Origin: Bordetella ansorpii | GTDB taxonomy: Bacteria > Pseudomonadota > Gammaproteobacteria > Burkholderiales > Burkholderiaceae_B | Direction of reading: 5' to 3' | NCBI RefSeq assembly: GCF_900078705.1 | Contig: NZ_FKIF01000002.1 | Coordinates: 992,001 to 1,056,000, forward strand | Length of the DNA stretch: 64,000 nucleotides | Shown here: positions 27,664 to 35,731 of the stretch, piece by piece | How positions within the stretch are numbered: the stretch's first letter is position 1 | Layout: the number at the start of each line of letters is the position of its first letter | Notes under the pieces: generated by a model | What the model was told of the DNA's origin: nothing | Database searches by the model: none | What the model saw: the letters and a program-made list of their open reading frames with translations, nothing else | Made by a program: the position numbers and the translations under genes

Positions 27664-28284
27664 ATGACGCAAGCGACTACTCTCAATCACGACGTGGCCC
27701 ACGGCCACGGCGACCACGAGCATCACGACGACGGATCCAAGACCACCTTCGGTTTCTGGATCTACCTGATGAGCGACTGCCTGATCTTCTCGGTGCTGTT
27801 CGCGACGTTCGCCGTGCTCTCCAAGGCCACCGCCGGCGGCCCTGACGGCAAGGAACTGTTCGACCTGTCCTTCGTGCTGGTCGAAACGATGCTGCTGCTG
27901 ATCTCCAGCTTCACGTTCGGCGTGGCCATGCTGAACATGCAGGCGGGCAAGGTGGCCAAGGTGCAAGCCTGGCTGGCCATCACCTTCCTGTTCGGCCTGG
28001 GTTTCGTGGCGATGGAAGTCTGGGAATTCCACCACCTGATCACCGAGGGCTACGGCCCCGGCCGCAGCGCCTTCCTGTCGGCGTTCTTCGTCCTGATCGG
28101 CACGCACGGCCTGCACGTCACGTTCGGCCTGATCTGGATCCTGATCATGATGCACATGATCAGCCGCCAGAGCCTGGATCCGTTCAACACGCGCCGCCTG
28201 CAGTGCCTGAGCCTGTTCTGGCACTTCCTGGACATCATCTGGATCTGCGTGTTCACCTTCATCTACCTGTTTGGAGCCCTTTGA
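27664..28284 (+). CDS. cyoC: Cytochrome bo3 ubiquinol oxidase subunit III
   Basis: Five-helix membrane subunit of 206 residues. After a His-rich N-terminus ([16 protein letters not shown]) comes [26 protein letters not shown], the typical CyoC start, and later [36 protein letters not shown]. It ends in a TGATG overlap with cyoD, so translation of the two is coupled. Confidence 0.95.
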   Translation: MTQATTLNHDVAHGHGDHEHHDDGSKTTFGFWIYLMSDCLIFSVLFATFAVLSKATAGGPDGKELFDLSFVLVETMLLLISSFTFGVAMLNMQAGKVAKVQAWLAITFLFGLGFVAMEVWEFHHLITEGYGPGRSAFLSAFFVLIGTHGLHVTFGLIWILIMMHMISRQSLDPFNTRRLQCLSLFWHFLDIIWICVFTFIYLFGAL

Positions 28285-28622
28285 TGTCGTCTCATACCGC
28301 AGCCGATCATCACGGCGCTGCCCACGCTCACGGCAGCATGAAGCAGTACATCGTCGGCTTCATCCTGTCCATCCTGCTGACCTTCGGCTCGTTCGGCCTG
28401 GTCATGACGGGCAACTTCTCGCACTCGGTCATCGTGCCGGGGCTGATCATCCTGGCCGTGGCGCAACTGCTGGTCCAGCTGGTGTTCTTCCTGCACATGG
28501 GCCGCTCCGAGCGTGACAACACGCTGACCTTCATCTTCACGATCAAGATCATCGCCATCATCGTCGTGGGCTCTCTCTGGGTGCTGCACAACATGAACGC
28601 GAACATGATGCCGGGCATGTAA
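28284..28622 (+). CDS. cyoD: Cytochrome bo3 ubiquinol oxidase subunit IV
   Basis: Small membrane subunit of 112 residues with a His-rich N-terminus (ADHHGAAHAHGS) and three helices: YIVGFILSILLTFGSFGLVM, VIVPGLIILAVAQLLVQLVFFLHM and TIKIIAIIVVGSLWVLHNM. It assists assembly of the oxidase. The start at 28284 overlaps the cyoC stop by one base. It is the last gene of the operon and is followed by a strong terminator; no cyoE (haem O synthase) gene is attached here. Confidence 0.94.
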   Translation: MSSHTAADHHGAAHAHGSMKQYIVGFILSILLTFGSFGLVMTGNFSHSVIVPGLIILAVAQLLVQLVFFLHMGRSERDNTLTFIFTIKIIAIIVVGSLWVLHNMNANMMPGM

Positions 28623-28655
28623 GCCGCGCATCCCGGTCGGAAGGTTCGATCGCGA

Positions 28656-28689
28656 AAGCCCTGCACCAGCGATGGTGCGGGGCTTTTTG
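28656..28689 (+). terminator. Intrinsic terminator of cyoABCD
   Basis: AAGCCCTGCACCA (28657-28669) pairs with TGGTGCGGGGCTT (28674-28686) around loop GCGA, with one mismatch, and runs into a T tract. It begins 34 bases after the cyoD stop. Confidence 0.9.
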
Positions 28690-28857
28690 CATGGGGCCTG
28701 CTGACACCAAAAGGAGCCTCGCACCGCCCGCGAGCCCGGCCAGGCGTCGGTATTTACCCCTAGGAATCCGCATCGCCTCCCTATGAGGGGGCCTACGGCA
28801 CGGATCGGCCTCGTCTCGACAGCGCCGAAAAGCTGTGCCTATACTGCCTCCACAAAA

Positions 28858-28872
28858 TAGACATTATGTCTA
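28858..28872. promoter_or_regulatory. Operator copy 1: TAGACAT-T-ATGTCTA, candidate IclR site
   Basis: A 7-bp perfect inverted repeat around a single base lies 15 bases before the Bug-gene start, touching its ribosome site. The same core recurs in the divergent region of the neighbouring IclR gene at 30742. A protein bound here would block transcription or initiation of the Bug gene. Confidence 0.65.
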
Positions 28873-28887
28873 AAAATGGAGGAGACG

Positions 28888-29874
28888 ATGAAAACCATCC
28901 TGCGCCATGCCGCGTGTACGTTGGCCGCCCTGGCCATTCCCTCGGTCGTGTCGGCCGCGCCCGGCTCGGCCGGCGGCGTCGAATTGCCCGAGCTGATCCG
29001 CATCGTGGTGCCGTTCTCGCCCGGCGCCAGCAACGATGTGTTCGGCCGCGCCTTGGGTGAACGCATGTCGCGCCTGTTGGGCGTGAATGTGGTGGTCGAG
29101 AACAAGCCCGGCGCGGGCGGCGTGATCGGGGCGTCCGAGGTGGCGCGCGCCAGGCCGGACGGCTCGACGCTGCTGTTCAGTTCGGTGTCTTTCGCCACCA
29201 AGGCGGCCACGGAGCCCAAGATGCCCTATGACGCCACCAAGGCGTTCGCGCCGGTGGCCCTGGTGGCGCGCGGCGCCATGGTGCTGGTGGTGGGCAAGTC
29301 CACGCCCTACACCAGCGCCAGGCAGGTGATCGACTATGCGCGCGCCAACCGCGGCAAGTTGAACTACGGTTCGGCCGGCATCGGGTCCATCGGCCAGATG
29401 AGCACGGAACTGCTCAACGCCCAGACCGGCGCCGAGATGGTCCACGTGCCGTACAAGGGCATCACCAACGCCGTGACCGACATGATCGGCGGGCGCCTTG
29501 AAACCATGATCACCACGCCGGCATCGGTCAGCGGCCCGCTGGCGTCCAAGGACATCCGCGCGTTGGCCGTGACCTCGCCCGAGCGGTCGAAGTTTTTCCC
29601 TGACCTGCCGACCATCGCGGAATCGGTGCCGGGCTATTCGGTGGACGTGTGGTGGGGCATGTACGCCCCGGCCGGCACGCCGGCGCCGGTGGTGGCCAAG
29701 CTGAACGCGGCCATCCGCCAGGCCAGCCATACGCCCGAGATGCAGGCGCTGTTCGCCCGCGAGGCCACCGAGCCGGCCGACATGGACCCGCAGGCCTTCG
29801 CCGCCTATACCAACGATCAGCTCGCGCAATGGCGCAAGCTGGCGTCGGAGCGCCACATCGTGGCCAGCGAGTGA
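28888..29874 (+). CDS. Bug-type tripartite tricarboxylate transporter substrate-binding protein
   Basis: Periplasmic binding protein of the Bug/TctC family, greatly expanded in Bordetella and relatives. I chose the ATG at 28888, spaced correctly behind GGAGGAG; the ATG 12 bases earlier overlaps that ribosome site. A signal peptide (about residues 1-24, ending SVVSAAP) is followed by the family motifs IRIVVPFSPGASNDVFGR, VVENKPGAGGVIGA, YGSAGIGS and VPYKGITNAVTDMIGG. Ligands are usually carboxylates. No TctA/TctB membrane genes are nearby, as is common for orphan Bug genes. The shared operator suggests its ligand is processed by the CoA-transferase/dioxygenase group downstream. Confidence 0.92.
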   Translation: MKTILRHAACTLAALAIPSVVSAAPGSAGGVELPELIRIVVPFSPGASNDVFGRALGERMSRLLGVNVVVENKPGAGGVIGASEVARARPDGSTLLFSSVSFATKAATEPKMPYDATKAFAPVALVARGAMVLVVGKSTPYTSARQVIDYARANRGKLNYGSAGIGSIGQMSTELLNAQTGAEMVHVPYKGITNAVTDMIGGRLETMITTPASVSGPLASKDIRALAVTSPERSKFFPDLPTIAESVPGYSVDVWWGMYAPAGTPAPVVAKLNAAIRQASHTPEMQALFAREATEPADMDPQAFAAYTNDQLAQWRKLASERHIVASE

Positions 29875-29880
29875 AGGCGT

Positions 29881-29920
29881 GCCGGTGCGGGGCCGCCGCG
29901 TGCGGCCGTCCCGCACCGGC
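29881..29920. terminator. Hairpin between convergent Bug and IclR genes
   Basis: GCCGGTGCGGG at 29881-29891 is repeated exactly inverted at 29910-29920, with further inner pairing. It sits in the 60-base gap between two convergent stops and probably serves both; there is no T-run. Confidence 0.6.
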
Positions 29921-29934
29921 CGTCCGGAAGAAGA

Positions 29935-30681
29935 TCAGCCCGGCAGCGTCAGGCCTTCCAGCGCGCGGTACGGCGCCTCGAACAGCGAGACGTCGCCGCC
30001 CAGGTCGCGCGTCAACTGCCGGCCCGCTTCCATGACCAGGGGCAGGGCTTGCTCGAACACATTCTTGTCGAAACGGAACAGCGGCACTCCCAGCGAGATC
30101 GCGCACACCACCTGCTGGCGCACGCCGAACACGGGGCACGAGATGGCCGCGGTCTCGCTGCGGCGCTCGGACAGCGAGACCGCGTAGCCGGCCTCGCGGA
30201 TGCGGTCGTAGGCCTCGCCCTGCTCGCCGTTGAAGGCCAGCAGCACCTTGCCGGCCGCGCCTTTTTCCAGTTCGACCTGTTCGCCTTCGCGCACATGCAT
30301 GATCACCGAGCGCGGTTGCGTCATGCGGTGCAGGCAGATGCGGCGGTCGCCTTCGCGCACGTAGATGGCGGCGGTTTCCTTGGTCTGGCGCACCAGCTCG
30401 CGCAGCACGGGCGCGGCGTAGTCCCACAGCCGGAACGACTCTTGATAGAACATGCCCAGGTAGAACGGGGCGGGTCCCAGCATGAAGCGGTTGTCGTCCA
30501 GCCGCTTGATGAAACCGAAGTGCTCCAGCGATTCGCAGATACGCAGGATGGTGCTGTGATACAGCCCCGTCGCGTTCATCAGGTCGGTCAGCGTCATGCC
30601 CTCGACGCTGTCCTGGAAGGCCATCAGGATCGACAACGCCCGGTTGACCGACGCCACGCCGGGGTCTTCTTTTGCAGCCAT
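29935..30681 (-). CDS. IclR-family transcriptional regulator
   Basis: 248-residue regulator with an N-terminal winged helix (VASVNRALSILMAFQDSVEGMTLTDLMNATGLYHSTILRICESLEHFGFIKR, about residues 9-62) and a C-terminal GAF-like effector domain (ETAAIYVREGDRRICLHR, GAAGKVLLAF, ISCPVFGVRQQVVCAISLGVPLFRF). It is transcribed divergently from the CoA-transferase gene, and the intergenic region carries a 23-bp palindrome whose core also stands before the Bug gene. It is therefore the likely regulator of both flanks and of itself. Confidence 0.9.
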   Translation of the reverse strand: MAAKEDPGVASVNRALSILMAFQDSVEGMTLTDLMNATGLYHSTILRICESLEHFGFIKRLDDNRFMLGPAPFYLGMFYQESFRLWDYAAPVLRELVRQTKETAAIYVREGDRRICLHRMTQPRSVIMHVREGEQVELEKGAAGKVLLAFNGEQGEAYDRIREAGYAVSLSERRSETAAISCPVFGVRQQVVCAISLGVPLFRFDKNVFEQALPLVMEAGRQLTRDLGGDVSLFEAPYRALEGLTLPG

Positions 30682-30741
30682 GGGTACTCCCGCGAATGCG
30701 CCGGACAGCGCCGGCGCGGCGGCACATTGTAAGGTTCTTCA

Positions 30742-30764
30742 AAAATAGACATCATGTCTATTTT
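30742..30764. promoter_or_regulatory. Operator copy 2: 11-bp perfect palindrome, candidate IclR site
   Basis: Arms AAAATAGACAT and ATGTCTATTTT surround one C. The site lies 60 bases before the IclR start and 17 bases before the CoA-transferase start, so binding could control both directions. Its core TAGACAT/ATGTCTA is identical to the site at 28858. Confidence 0.75.
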
Positions 30765-30781
30765 CAGGATAGACTGATTCC

Positions 30782-32044
30782 ATGCAGACAGAAACGAATC
30801 GAGACACGCGCCTGCCGCGCAGGCAATTCGACGCCGCCGCCGCCGGTCCGCTGGCTGGCTTGAAGGTGGTGGACCTGTCGCGGCTGGTGGCGGGCAACAT
30901 GCTGACGCTGCAATTGGCCGACTTCGGGGCGGACGTCGTCAAGGTGGAGCCCCGCGCGGGCGATACGCTGCGCGCCTTCCAGACCGCGGGCGTCGAAGCC
31001 TTCTGGAAGGTCTATGCGCGCAACAAGAAAAGCGTCTGCCTTGAGTTCCGCCATCCGGCCGCCATCGAACTCATCCGCCAGATGCTGCGCACCGCCGACG
31101 TGCTGATCGAAAGCTTCCGGCCCGGCGTGCTGGAAGAGATGGGCATGGCGCCCGGCGTGCTGCACGAAGCCAATCCTGGCCTGGTCATCGTGCGCATCTC
31201 GGGCTGGGGGCAGACCGGGCCGTACCGCCGCAAGCCGGGCTTCGGGACGCTGGTCGAGGGTTACTCGGGCTTTGCCGCGATGAACGGGTTCGGCGACCGC
31301 GAACCCGTGCTGCCGCCCATGTTCCTGGGCGACATGACCGCCGGGCTGTACGGCGCCAGCGCGGTGATGACGGCCTTGTGGGAAGTGCGCGTCAACGGTG
31401 GGCAAGGCCAGGTGATCGACCTGTCGCTGTTCGAGCCGACCATCTCGGTGCTGGGGCCGCAGGCGGCCAACTTCCGCATCACCGGCCGCGTCAAGGCGCG
31501 CACCGGCAGCCGTTCCAGCACCAGTTGCCCGCGCAACACCTATCGCACCTCGGATGGGCAGTGGCTGTGCGTGTCCACGTCCACGCAAAGCATGGCCGCG
31601 CGCCTGTTCGACACCATCGGCCGTGGCGACATGAACGGCGATCCGCGCTATTGCAGCAACTCCGCGCGGCTGCGGCACCTGGAGGAAGTCGACGGCATCG
31701 TCGCCAGCTTCATCGGGCAGCGCAGCCTGCGGGAGAACCTGGCGCTGTTCGAGGCGGCCGACGTCACGGTGGGGCCGGTCTACGACGCCGCGTCCCTGCT
31801 CGAAGACGAGTACGTCGCGCAGCGCGAAAGCCTGGTCGAGCTGGACGACCATGAGCTGGGCAGCGTGCCCATGCACAACGTCACGCCCCGGCTCTCGGGC
31901 ACGCCGGGCAATTTCTACCGCCCCGCGCCGGGCAAGGGCGAGCACAACGAGGCCTGCCTGCTGCCGCTGGTGGGCGAGCAACGTTACCGGCAATTGGTGG
32001 ACGAAGGCGTGGTCGTGGTGGCCGGCGCCGCGCAGCCCGCCTAG
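30782..32044 (+). CDS. CaiB/BaiF (class III) CoA-transferase
   Basis: 420-residue CoA-transferase that would move CoA from one acid thioester to another by an Asp-linked mechanism. The N-terminus LAGLKVVDLSRLVAGNMLTLQLADFGADVVKVEP is the family signature; the expected nucleophile Asp is in FLGDMTAGLYGASAVM (about residue 181), and VRISGWGQTGPYRRKPGFG is also typical. It is followed 49 bases later by a TauD-like dioxygenase gene and presumably shares its transcript. The acid substrate is unknown; the Bug protein under the same operator suggests an imported carboxylate. Confidence 0.9.
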   Translation: MQTETNRDTRLPRRQFDAAAAGPLAGLKVVDLSRLVAGNMLTLQLADFGADVVKVEPRAGDTLRAFQTAGVEAFWKVYARNKKSVCLEFRHPAAIELIRQMLRTADVLIESFRPGVLEEMGMAPGVLHEANPGLVIVRISGWGQTGPYRRKPGFGTLVEGYSGFAAMNGFGDREPVLPPMFLGDMTAGLYGASAVMTALWEVRVNGGQGQVIDLSLFEPTISVLGPQAANFRITGRVKARTGSRSSTSCPRNTYRTSDGQWLCVSTSTQSMAARLFDTIGRGDMNGDPRYCSNSARLRHLEEVDGIVASFIGQRSLRENLALFEAADVTVGPVYDAASLLEDEYVAQRESLVELDDHELGSVPMHNVTPRLSGTPGNFYRPAPGKGEHNEACLLPLVGEQRYRQLVDEGVVVVAGAAQPA

Positions 32045-32093
32045 AACCTGTCGGCCATTGGCGACACACACATCAGCACCGGAGGAGCAAACC

Positions 32094-33176
32094 ATGAGCA
32101 TGATCGGCAAACATATCGACAGCCCGGGCGCCTGGAAAGGCCCCGACATCGACTGGACCCGCGAGGGCCTGCACGTCCTGTCGGACGGCGAACTGCGCGA
32201 GATCGACCTGGCGTTGAAGCACCTGCTGAGCCTGGGCAACCTGGACTTCCCGCAGATCACGCGCGAGACTTTTCCGCTGGACAAGGTGGGCGCGCTGATG
32301 GAAAGCCTGCCGGTGCGGCTGCGCACCGGCCGCGGCTTCCTGATGCTGCGCGGCCTGCCGCGCCAGCAGTATTCCGACGATGACATGACGCGCATCTACT
32401 TCGGCCTGGGCGCCTACCTCGGCAAGCCGATGACGCAGTCGTACCTGGGCGACATCCTGGGCCACGTCATGGACGTCAGCGACTACGAACCCAAGTCGCG
32501 CGGCTACCGCAAGGGCGGCGGCCAGCTGATGCACACGGATTCATGCGACATCATCGGCCTGATGTGCCTGAAGTCCGCGATCTCGGGCGGGGAAAGCCGC
32601 ATCTCCAGCGCGCTGGCGGTACACAACGTGATGGCCGAGCAGTATCCCGAGCAACTGAAGCTGCTGGCCGCCGGCCTGTTCCTGAAGCGCACCGATGAGG
32701 ATGGCCGCCGCGCCACGCGCACGTTCAGTCCGGACCGCGTGCCGTTCTTCCATGAGGAAAACGGCGAGGTCACCTGCTATCTGCCCACGGGGTATGCGCG
32801 CCTGGCCGAGAAGAGCGGCCAGTGTCCCTTCACGCCGGAAGAGTCCGAGGCCCTGTACCGCGTGCGCAAGGTGGCGGCGTCGCCCGAGTTGTACCTGGAC
32901 ATGGGTTTCAAGGAAGGCGACATCCAGTTCCTGAACAACCGCATGATGGTGCACGGCCGCACCGACTACCAGGATGCGAAGGAACTGGCGGACCGCCGCC
33001 ATCTGCTGCGCCTGTGGTTCGAGGTGCCCACATGGCCTGCGATGCCGCAGAAGCAGATCTTCCATACGGCGGAGGACCGCCGGCTATGGAGCCAGTACCG
33101 CCAGCCCTATGGCGAGATGCCCTCCATCCACTATCGGAAGCTGCTCGAAGGCGCGCACAGCGAGATGGTGGAGTAA
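32094..33176 (+). CDS. TauD/TfdA-family Fe(II)/2-oxoglutarate-type dioxygenase
   Basis: 360-residue protein with the TauD fold. The metal ligands are readable as the HTD in GGQLMHTDSCDIIGL (about residues 148-150) and the distal His in NNRMMVHGRTDYQD (about 288), followed by RRHLLRLWFEVP, which supplies the Arg that usually binds the co-substrate carboxylate. The ATG at 32094 has a strong GGAGGAG site. It is co-directional with the CoA-transferase and probably acts in the same catabolic route; the substrate is not identifiable. Confidence 0.85.
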   Translation: MSMIGKHIDSPGAWKGPDIDWTREGLHVLSDGELREIDLALKHLLSLGNLDFPQITRETFPLDKVGALMESLPVRLRTGRGFLMLRGLPRQQYSDDDMTRIYFGLGAYLGKPMTQSYLGDILGHVMDVSDYEPKSRGYRKGGGQLMHTDSCDIIGLMCLKSAISGGESRISSALAVHNVMAEQYPEQLKLLAAGLFLKRTDEDGRRATRTFSPDRVPFFHEENGEVTCYLPTGYARLAEKSGQCPFTPEESEALYRVRKVAASPELYLDMGFKEGDIQFLNNRMMVHGRTDYQDAKELADRRHLLRLWFEVPTWPAMPQKQIFHTAEDRRLWSQYRQPYGEMPSIHYRKLLEGAHSEMVE

Positions 33177-33217
33177 GGCGCGGGGCGCTCGCGTCCCTGG
33201 CGCCGGCTGCGGGTGGC

Positions 33218-34429
33218 TCAGTCCGCCGTGTCGATCGCCAATGCCTGGTGGCGGTGCTTGCTGCCGCGGTCGACCGAGACCGACACGGCCCACAGCGCCA
33301 GGCCGCCCAGCGCCAGCGCGCTGCCCACCCAGCCGGTGGAGACCCAGCCGAAACCGGCCGCGATGGCCAGCCCGCCCAGGTAGGGACCCAGCGCGTTGGC
33401 CGTATTGAAGGCCGAATGGTTCAACGCCGCGGCCAGCCCTTGCGCGTCTTCCGCGACATCCATCAGGCGGGTTTGCAGCACCGTGCCCAGCGAGCCGCCG
33501 CAGCCGATCAGGAAGATCGACAGCGACAGCGTCCAGATGTTGCCGGCCATGAAGGGAAACAGGGCCAGCGACGCGGCGCTGAACACCAGCACGGCGCCGG
33601 CCGTGCGCATCAGGGCGCGGTCCGCGAACATCGGCACGACGATGCTGCCGAAGGTCATGCCCACGCCGAAGATGCTGAAGACGATGGGAATGGTGGAGGG
33701 CGAGACCTGCGTCACCGCGGCCATCGTGTCCGCCAGGTAGGTGTAGACCGAGAAGATGCCGCCGAAGCCGATGGCGCCGATGCCCAGCGTCAGCCAGACC
33801 TGCCCACGCTTGAGCGCGCCCAGTTCCCGTAGCGGGCTGGCGTTGGCGTCAGCGGGCGTGTTCGGCGCGTACAGGCGCACCAGTGTCATCGTCGCCACGG
33901 CCAGCACCGCGACCAGCGCGAAGCTCCAGCGCCAACCGACGGCCTGACCCAGGAAGCTGGCCATCGGCACGCCGACGATGGTGGCCACCGTCAGGCCCAG
34001 GAACACGCGGCCCACGGCCAGCGTGCGTTTGTTCTCGGCCACCAGCGAGCTGGCCACCAGCGCGGCGATACCGAAGTAGGCGCCATGCGGCAGGCCGCTG
34101 ATGAAGCGGAAGAACAGCATCCAGTGGTAATCGGGTGCGAGGGCGCTCAGGCCGTTGCCGATGGCGAACATGCCCATCAGCAGCACCAGCAGGGTGCGGC
34201 GCGGCAGCCTGGCGCCCAGCACGGCCAGCAGCGGCGCGCCGATCACCACGCCCAGCGCGTAGGCGCTGATGACGTGCCCGGCGGTGGGGGCATCGATGCC
34301 CAGGCTCTGCGCGAAATACGGCAGCAGGCTCATCGAGGCGAATTCGGTCGTGCCGATGGCGAAGCCGCCGACGGCCAGCGCGAACAGCACCAAGCCCGGC
34401 TGCACGTGCCGGGAAGTGGGGGGAGGCAT
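33218..34429 (-). CDS. MFS transporter, AraJ/arabinose-efflux-like
   Basis: Twelve-helix major facilitator of 403 residues. The first helix LVLFALAVGGFAIGTTEFASMSLLPYFAQSLGI is characteristic of the drug:H+ antiporter (DHA1) subgroup; the loop 2-3 motif is GARLPRRTLLVLLMG and motif C-like GVPMASFLGQAVGWRW follows in helix 5. The frame is open to 34621, but the region before 34429 is not transporter-like, so ATG 34429 is used. It is probably an efflux permease and faces away from the dehydrogenase gene. Confidence 0.85.
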   Translation of the reverse strand: MPPPTSRHVQPGLVLFALAVGGFAIGTTEFASMSLLPYFAQSLGIDAPTAGHVISAYALGVVIGAPLLAVLGARLPRRTLLVLLMGMFAIGNGLSALAPDYHWMLFFRFISGLPHGAYFGIAALVASSLVAENKRTLAVGRVFLGLTVATIVGVPMASFLGQAVGWRWSFALVAVLAVATMTLVRLYAPNTPADANASPLRELGALKRGQVWLTLGIGAIGFGGIFSVYTYLADTMAAVTQVSPSTIPIVFSIFGVGMTFGSIVVPMFADRALMRTAGAVLVFSAASLALFPFMAGNIWTLSLSIFLIGCGGSLGTVLQTRLMDVAEDAQGLAAALNHSAFNTANALGPYLGGLAIAAGFGWVSTGWVGSALALGGLALWAVSVSVDRGSKHRHQALAIDTAD

Positions 34430-34730
34430 TCGGGGGATCCTTCGAGTTGATGCGCGACATGGGCCAACGAGGCCACAAGCCGCCATTATGCCGCCACGAT
34501 GGAATGCCTTTTTGCCTGATTCTGCTTTTTTGCACTGCATCAAAACTTCGTGGCAAAAGTCCGGTATAGAGAGTGTTCCGCCTGCCAGGGGGGAGAGCAT
34601 GGCGGAGCGGTTACTGGTCATCTGATGGCATGGCCAGATAATCCGGGCGCGCGCGCCAGGCAGGGACGCGTGTTCAGTCCCATGTCAGTCAACATCCGCA
34701 CCATCGACGCACTTACAGGAGATTTGGATC
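34430..34730. other. Divergent intergenic region, MFS gene / dehydrogenase gene
   Basis: About 300 bases without a convincing gene. It must hold the two divergent promoters; the only clear element is an AGGAGATTT ribosome site directly before 34731. No repeat or strong dyad was recognised. Confidence 0.5.
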
Positions 34731-35609
34731 ATGAACATCGGTTTTATCGGCGTGGGTTCCATGGGCGCGGTGATGGTGCGGCGGCTGCTGGCCGCGGGCC
34801 ACACGGTGCGTGTCTGGAACCGCAACGCCGAGCGCGCGCGTCCGCTGGCGGAGCAGGGCGCCATCATCGTGGGCAGCGTGCGGGAGGCCTTCAACGGCGA
34901 TGCGGTCTTCTCGGTGCTGGCCGATGACGTGGCCGCGCGCGCCGTATTGCTCGACAGCGGCGTGCTGGATTCGGTGCCGGACGACGTGGTGCACGTGAAC
35001 ATGGCGACCATCTCGGTGGAACTGGCCGCCGAGCTGGCGCGTTGCCATGCGGATCGCGGCGTGGCTTATGTGGCCGCGCCGGTGCTGGGGCGTCCCGACG
35101 TGGCCGAGGCCGGCAAGCTGAACATCGTGGCGGCGGGCCCGGGGGCCGCGATCGACCGCGTGCAGCCGTTGCTGGACGTGCTGGGCCAGAAGACCTGGCG
35201 TATCGGCGAGGCCCCCGAGCATGCGAACGTCTACAAGCTGGCCGCGAATTTCATGCTGGCGTGTGCGATCGAGACCTTCGGCGAAGCGGCGGCGCTGGTG
35301 TCCGGGCATGGCTCGGATGCGGCGTTGTTTCACGAGCTGATCACCAGCAGCATCCTGCCCGGGCCTGTGTACCAGGGGTACGGGAAGATGATTACCGAAG
35401 GGCGTTATGAGCCCGCGCTGTTCAAGGCCCGATTGGGGTTGAAGGACGTGCGGCTGGCGCTGGCGGCGGGGGAAGCGGTGAATACGCCGTTGCCGATGGG
35501 CAGTGTTGTGCGCGACAGCCTGATCGAGGCGGTTGCGCATGGGGATGGGGATAAGGATCTGGCGGCGTTGGGGAAAGTGGCGCAGCGCAGGGCGGGGCGA
35601 AAGGTCTGA
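34731..35609 (+). CDS. NAD(P)-dependent beta-hydroxyacid dehydrogenase, 3-hydroxyisobutyrate-dehydrogenase-like
   Basis: 292-residue oxidoreductase of the beta-HAD family. The N-terminal Rossmann fold has GFIGVGSMGAVMVRRLL, the substrate loop reads AAPVLGRPDVAEAGKLNIV (members usually have DAPVSGG at the start of this motif), and the catalytic Lys sits in EHANVYKLAANFMLAC (about residue 171). The GRP-type loop is seen in the glyoxylate/succinic-semialdehyde reductase-like branch, so the substrate may be a small aldehyde acid. It precedes the CRISPR leader and appears monocistronic. Confidence 0.85.
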   Translation: MNIGFIGVGSMGAVMVRRLLAAGHTVRVWNRNAERARPLAEQGAIIVGSVREAFNGDAVFSVLADDVAARAVLLDSGVLDSVPDDVVHVNMATISVELAAELARCHADRGVAYVAAPVLGRPDVAEAGKLNIVAAGPGAAIDRVQPLLDVLGQKTWRIGEAPEHANVYKLAANFMLACAIETFGEAAALVSGHGSDAALFHELITSSILPGPVYQGYGKMITEGRYEPALFKARLGLKDVRLALAAGEAVNTPLPMGSVVRDSLIEAVAHGDGDKDLAALGKVAQRRAGRKV

Positions 35610-35731
35610 GGATTTTTCGCTTTGCGAAGATCTGACTGATAGGGTGTTGATGCTGCCAAATTTTGGCAGGAAGAATCGGTAGATTTTTCGTGTCCGGAAA
35701 TTTGCTTATTAAACAGTGGGTTATGAGAAGA
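35610..35731 (+). promoter_or_regulatory. Leader of CRISPR array 1
   Basis: AT-rich 122 bases between the dehydrogenase stop and the first repeat, in strong contrast to the GC-rich surroundings. The last 60 bases (ATCGGTAGATTTTTCGTG, later TTATTAAA, then GGTTATGAGAAGA) share blocks with the leaders of arrays 2 and 3. The leader should contain the array promoter and the spacer-integration signals read by Cas1-Cas2. Confidence 0.8.
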
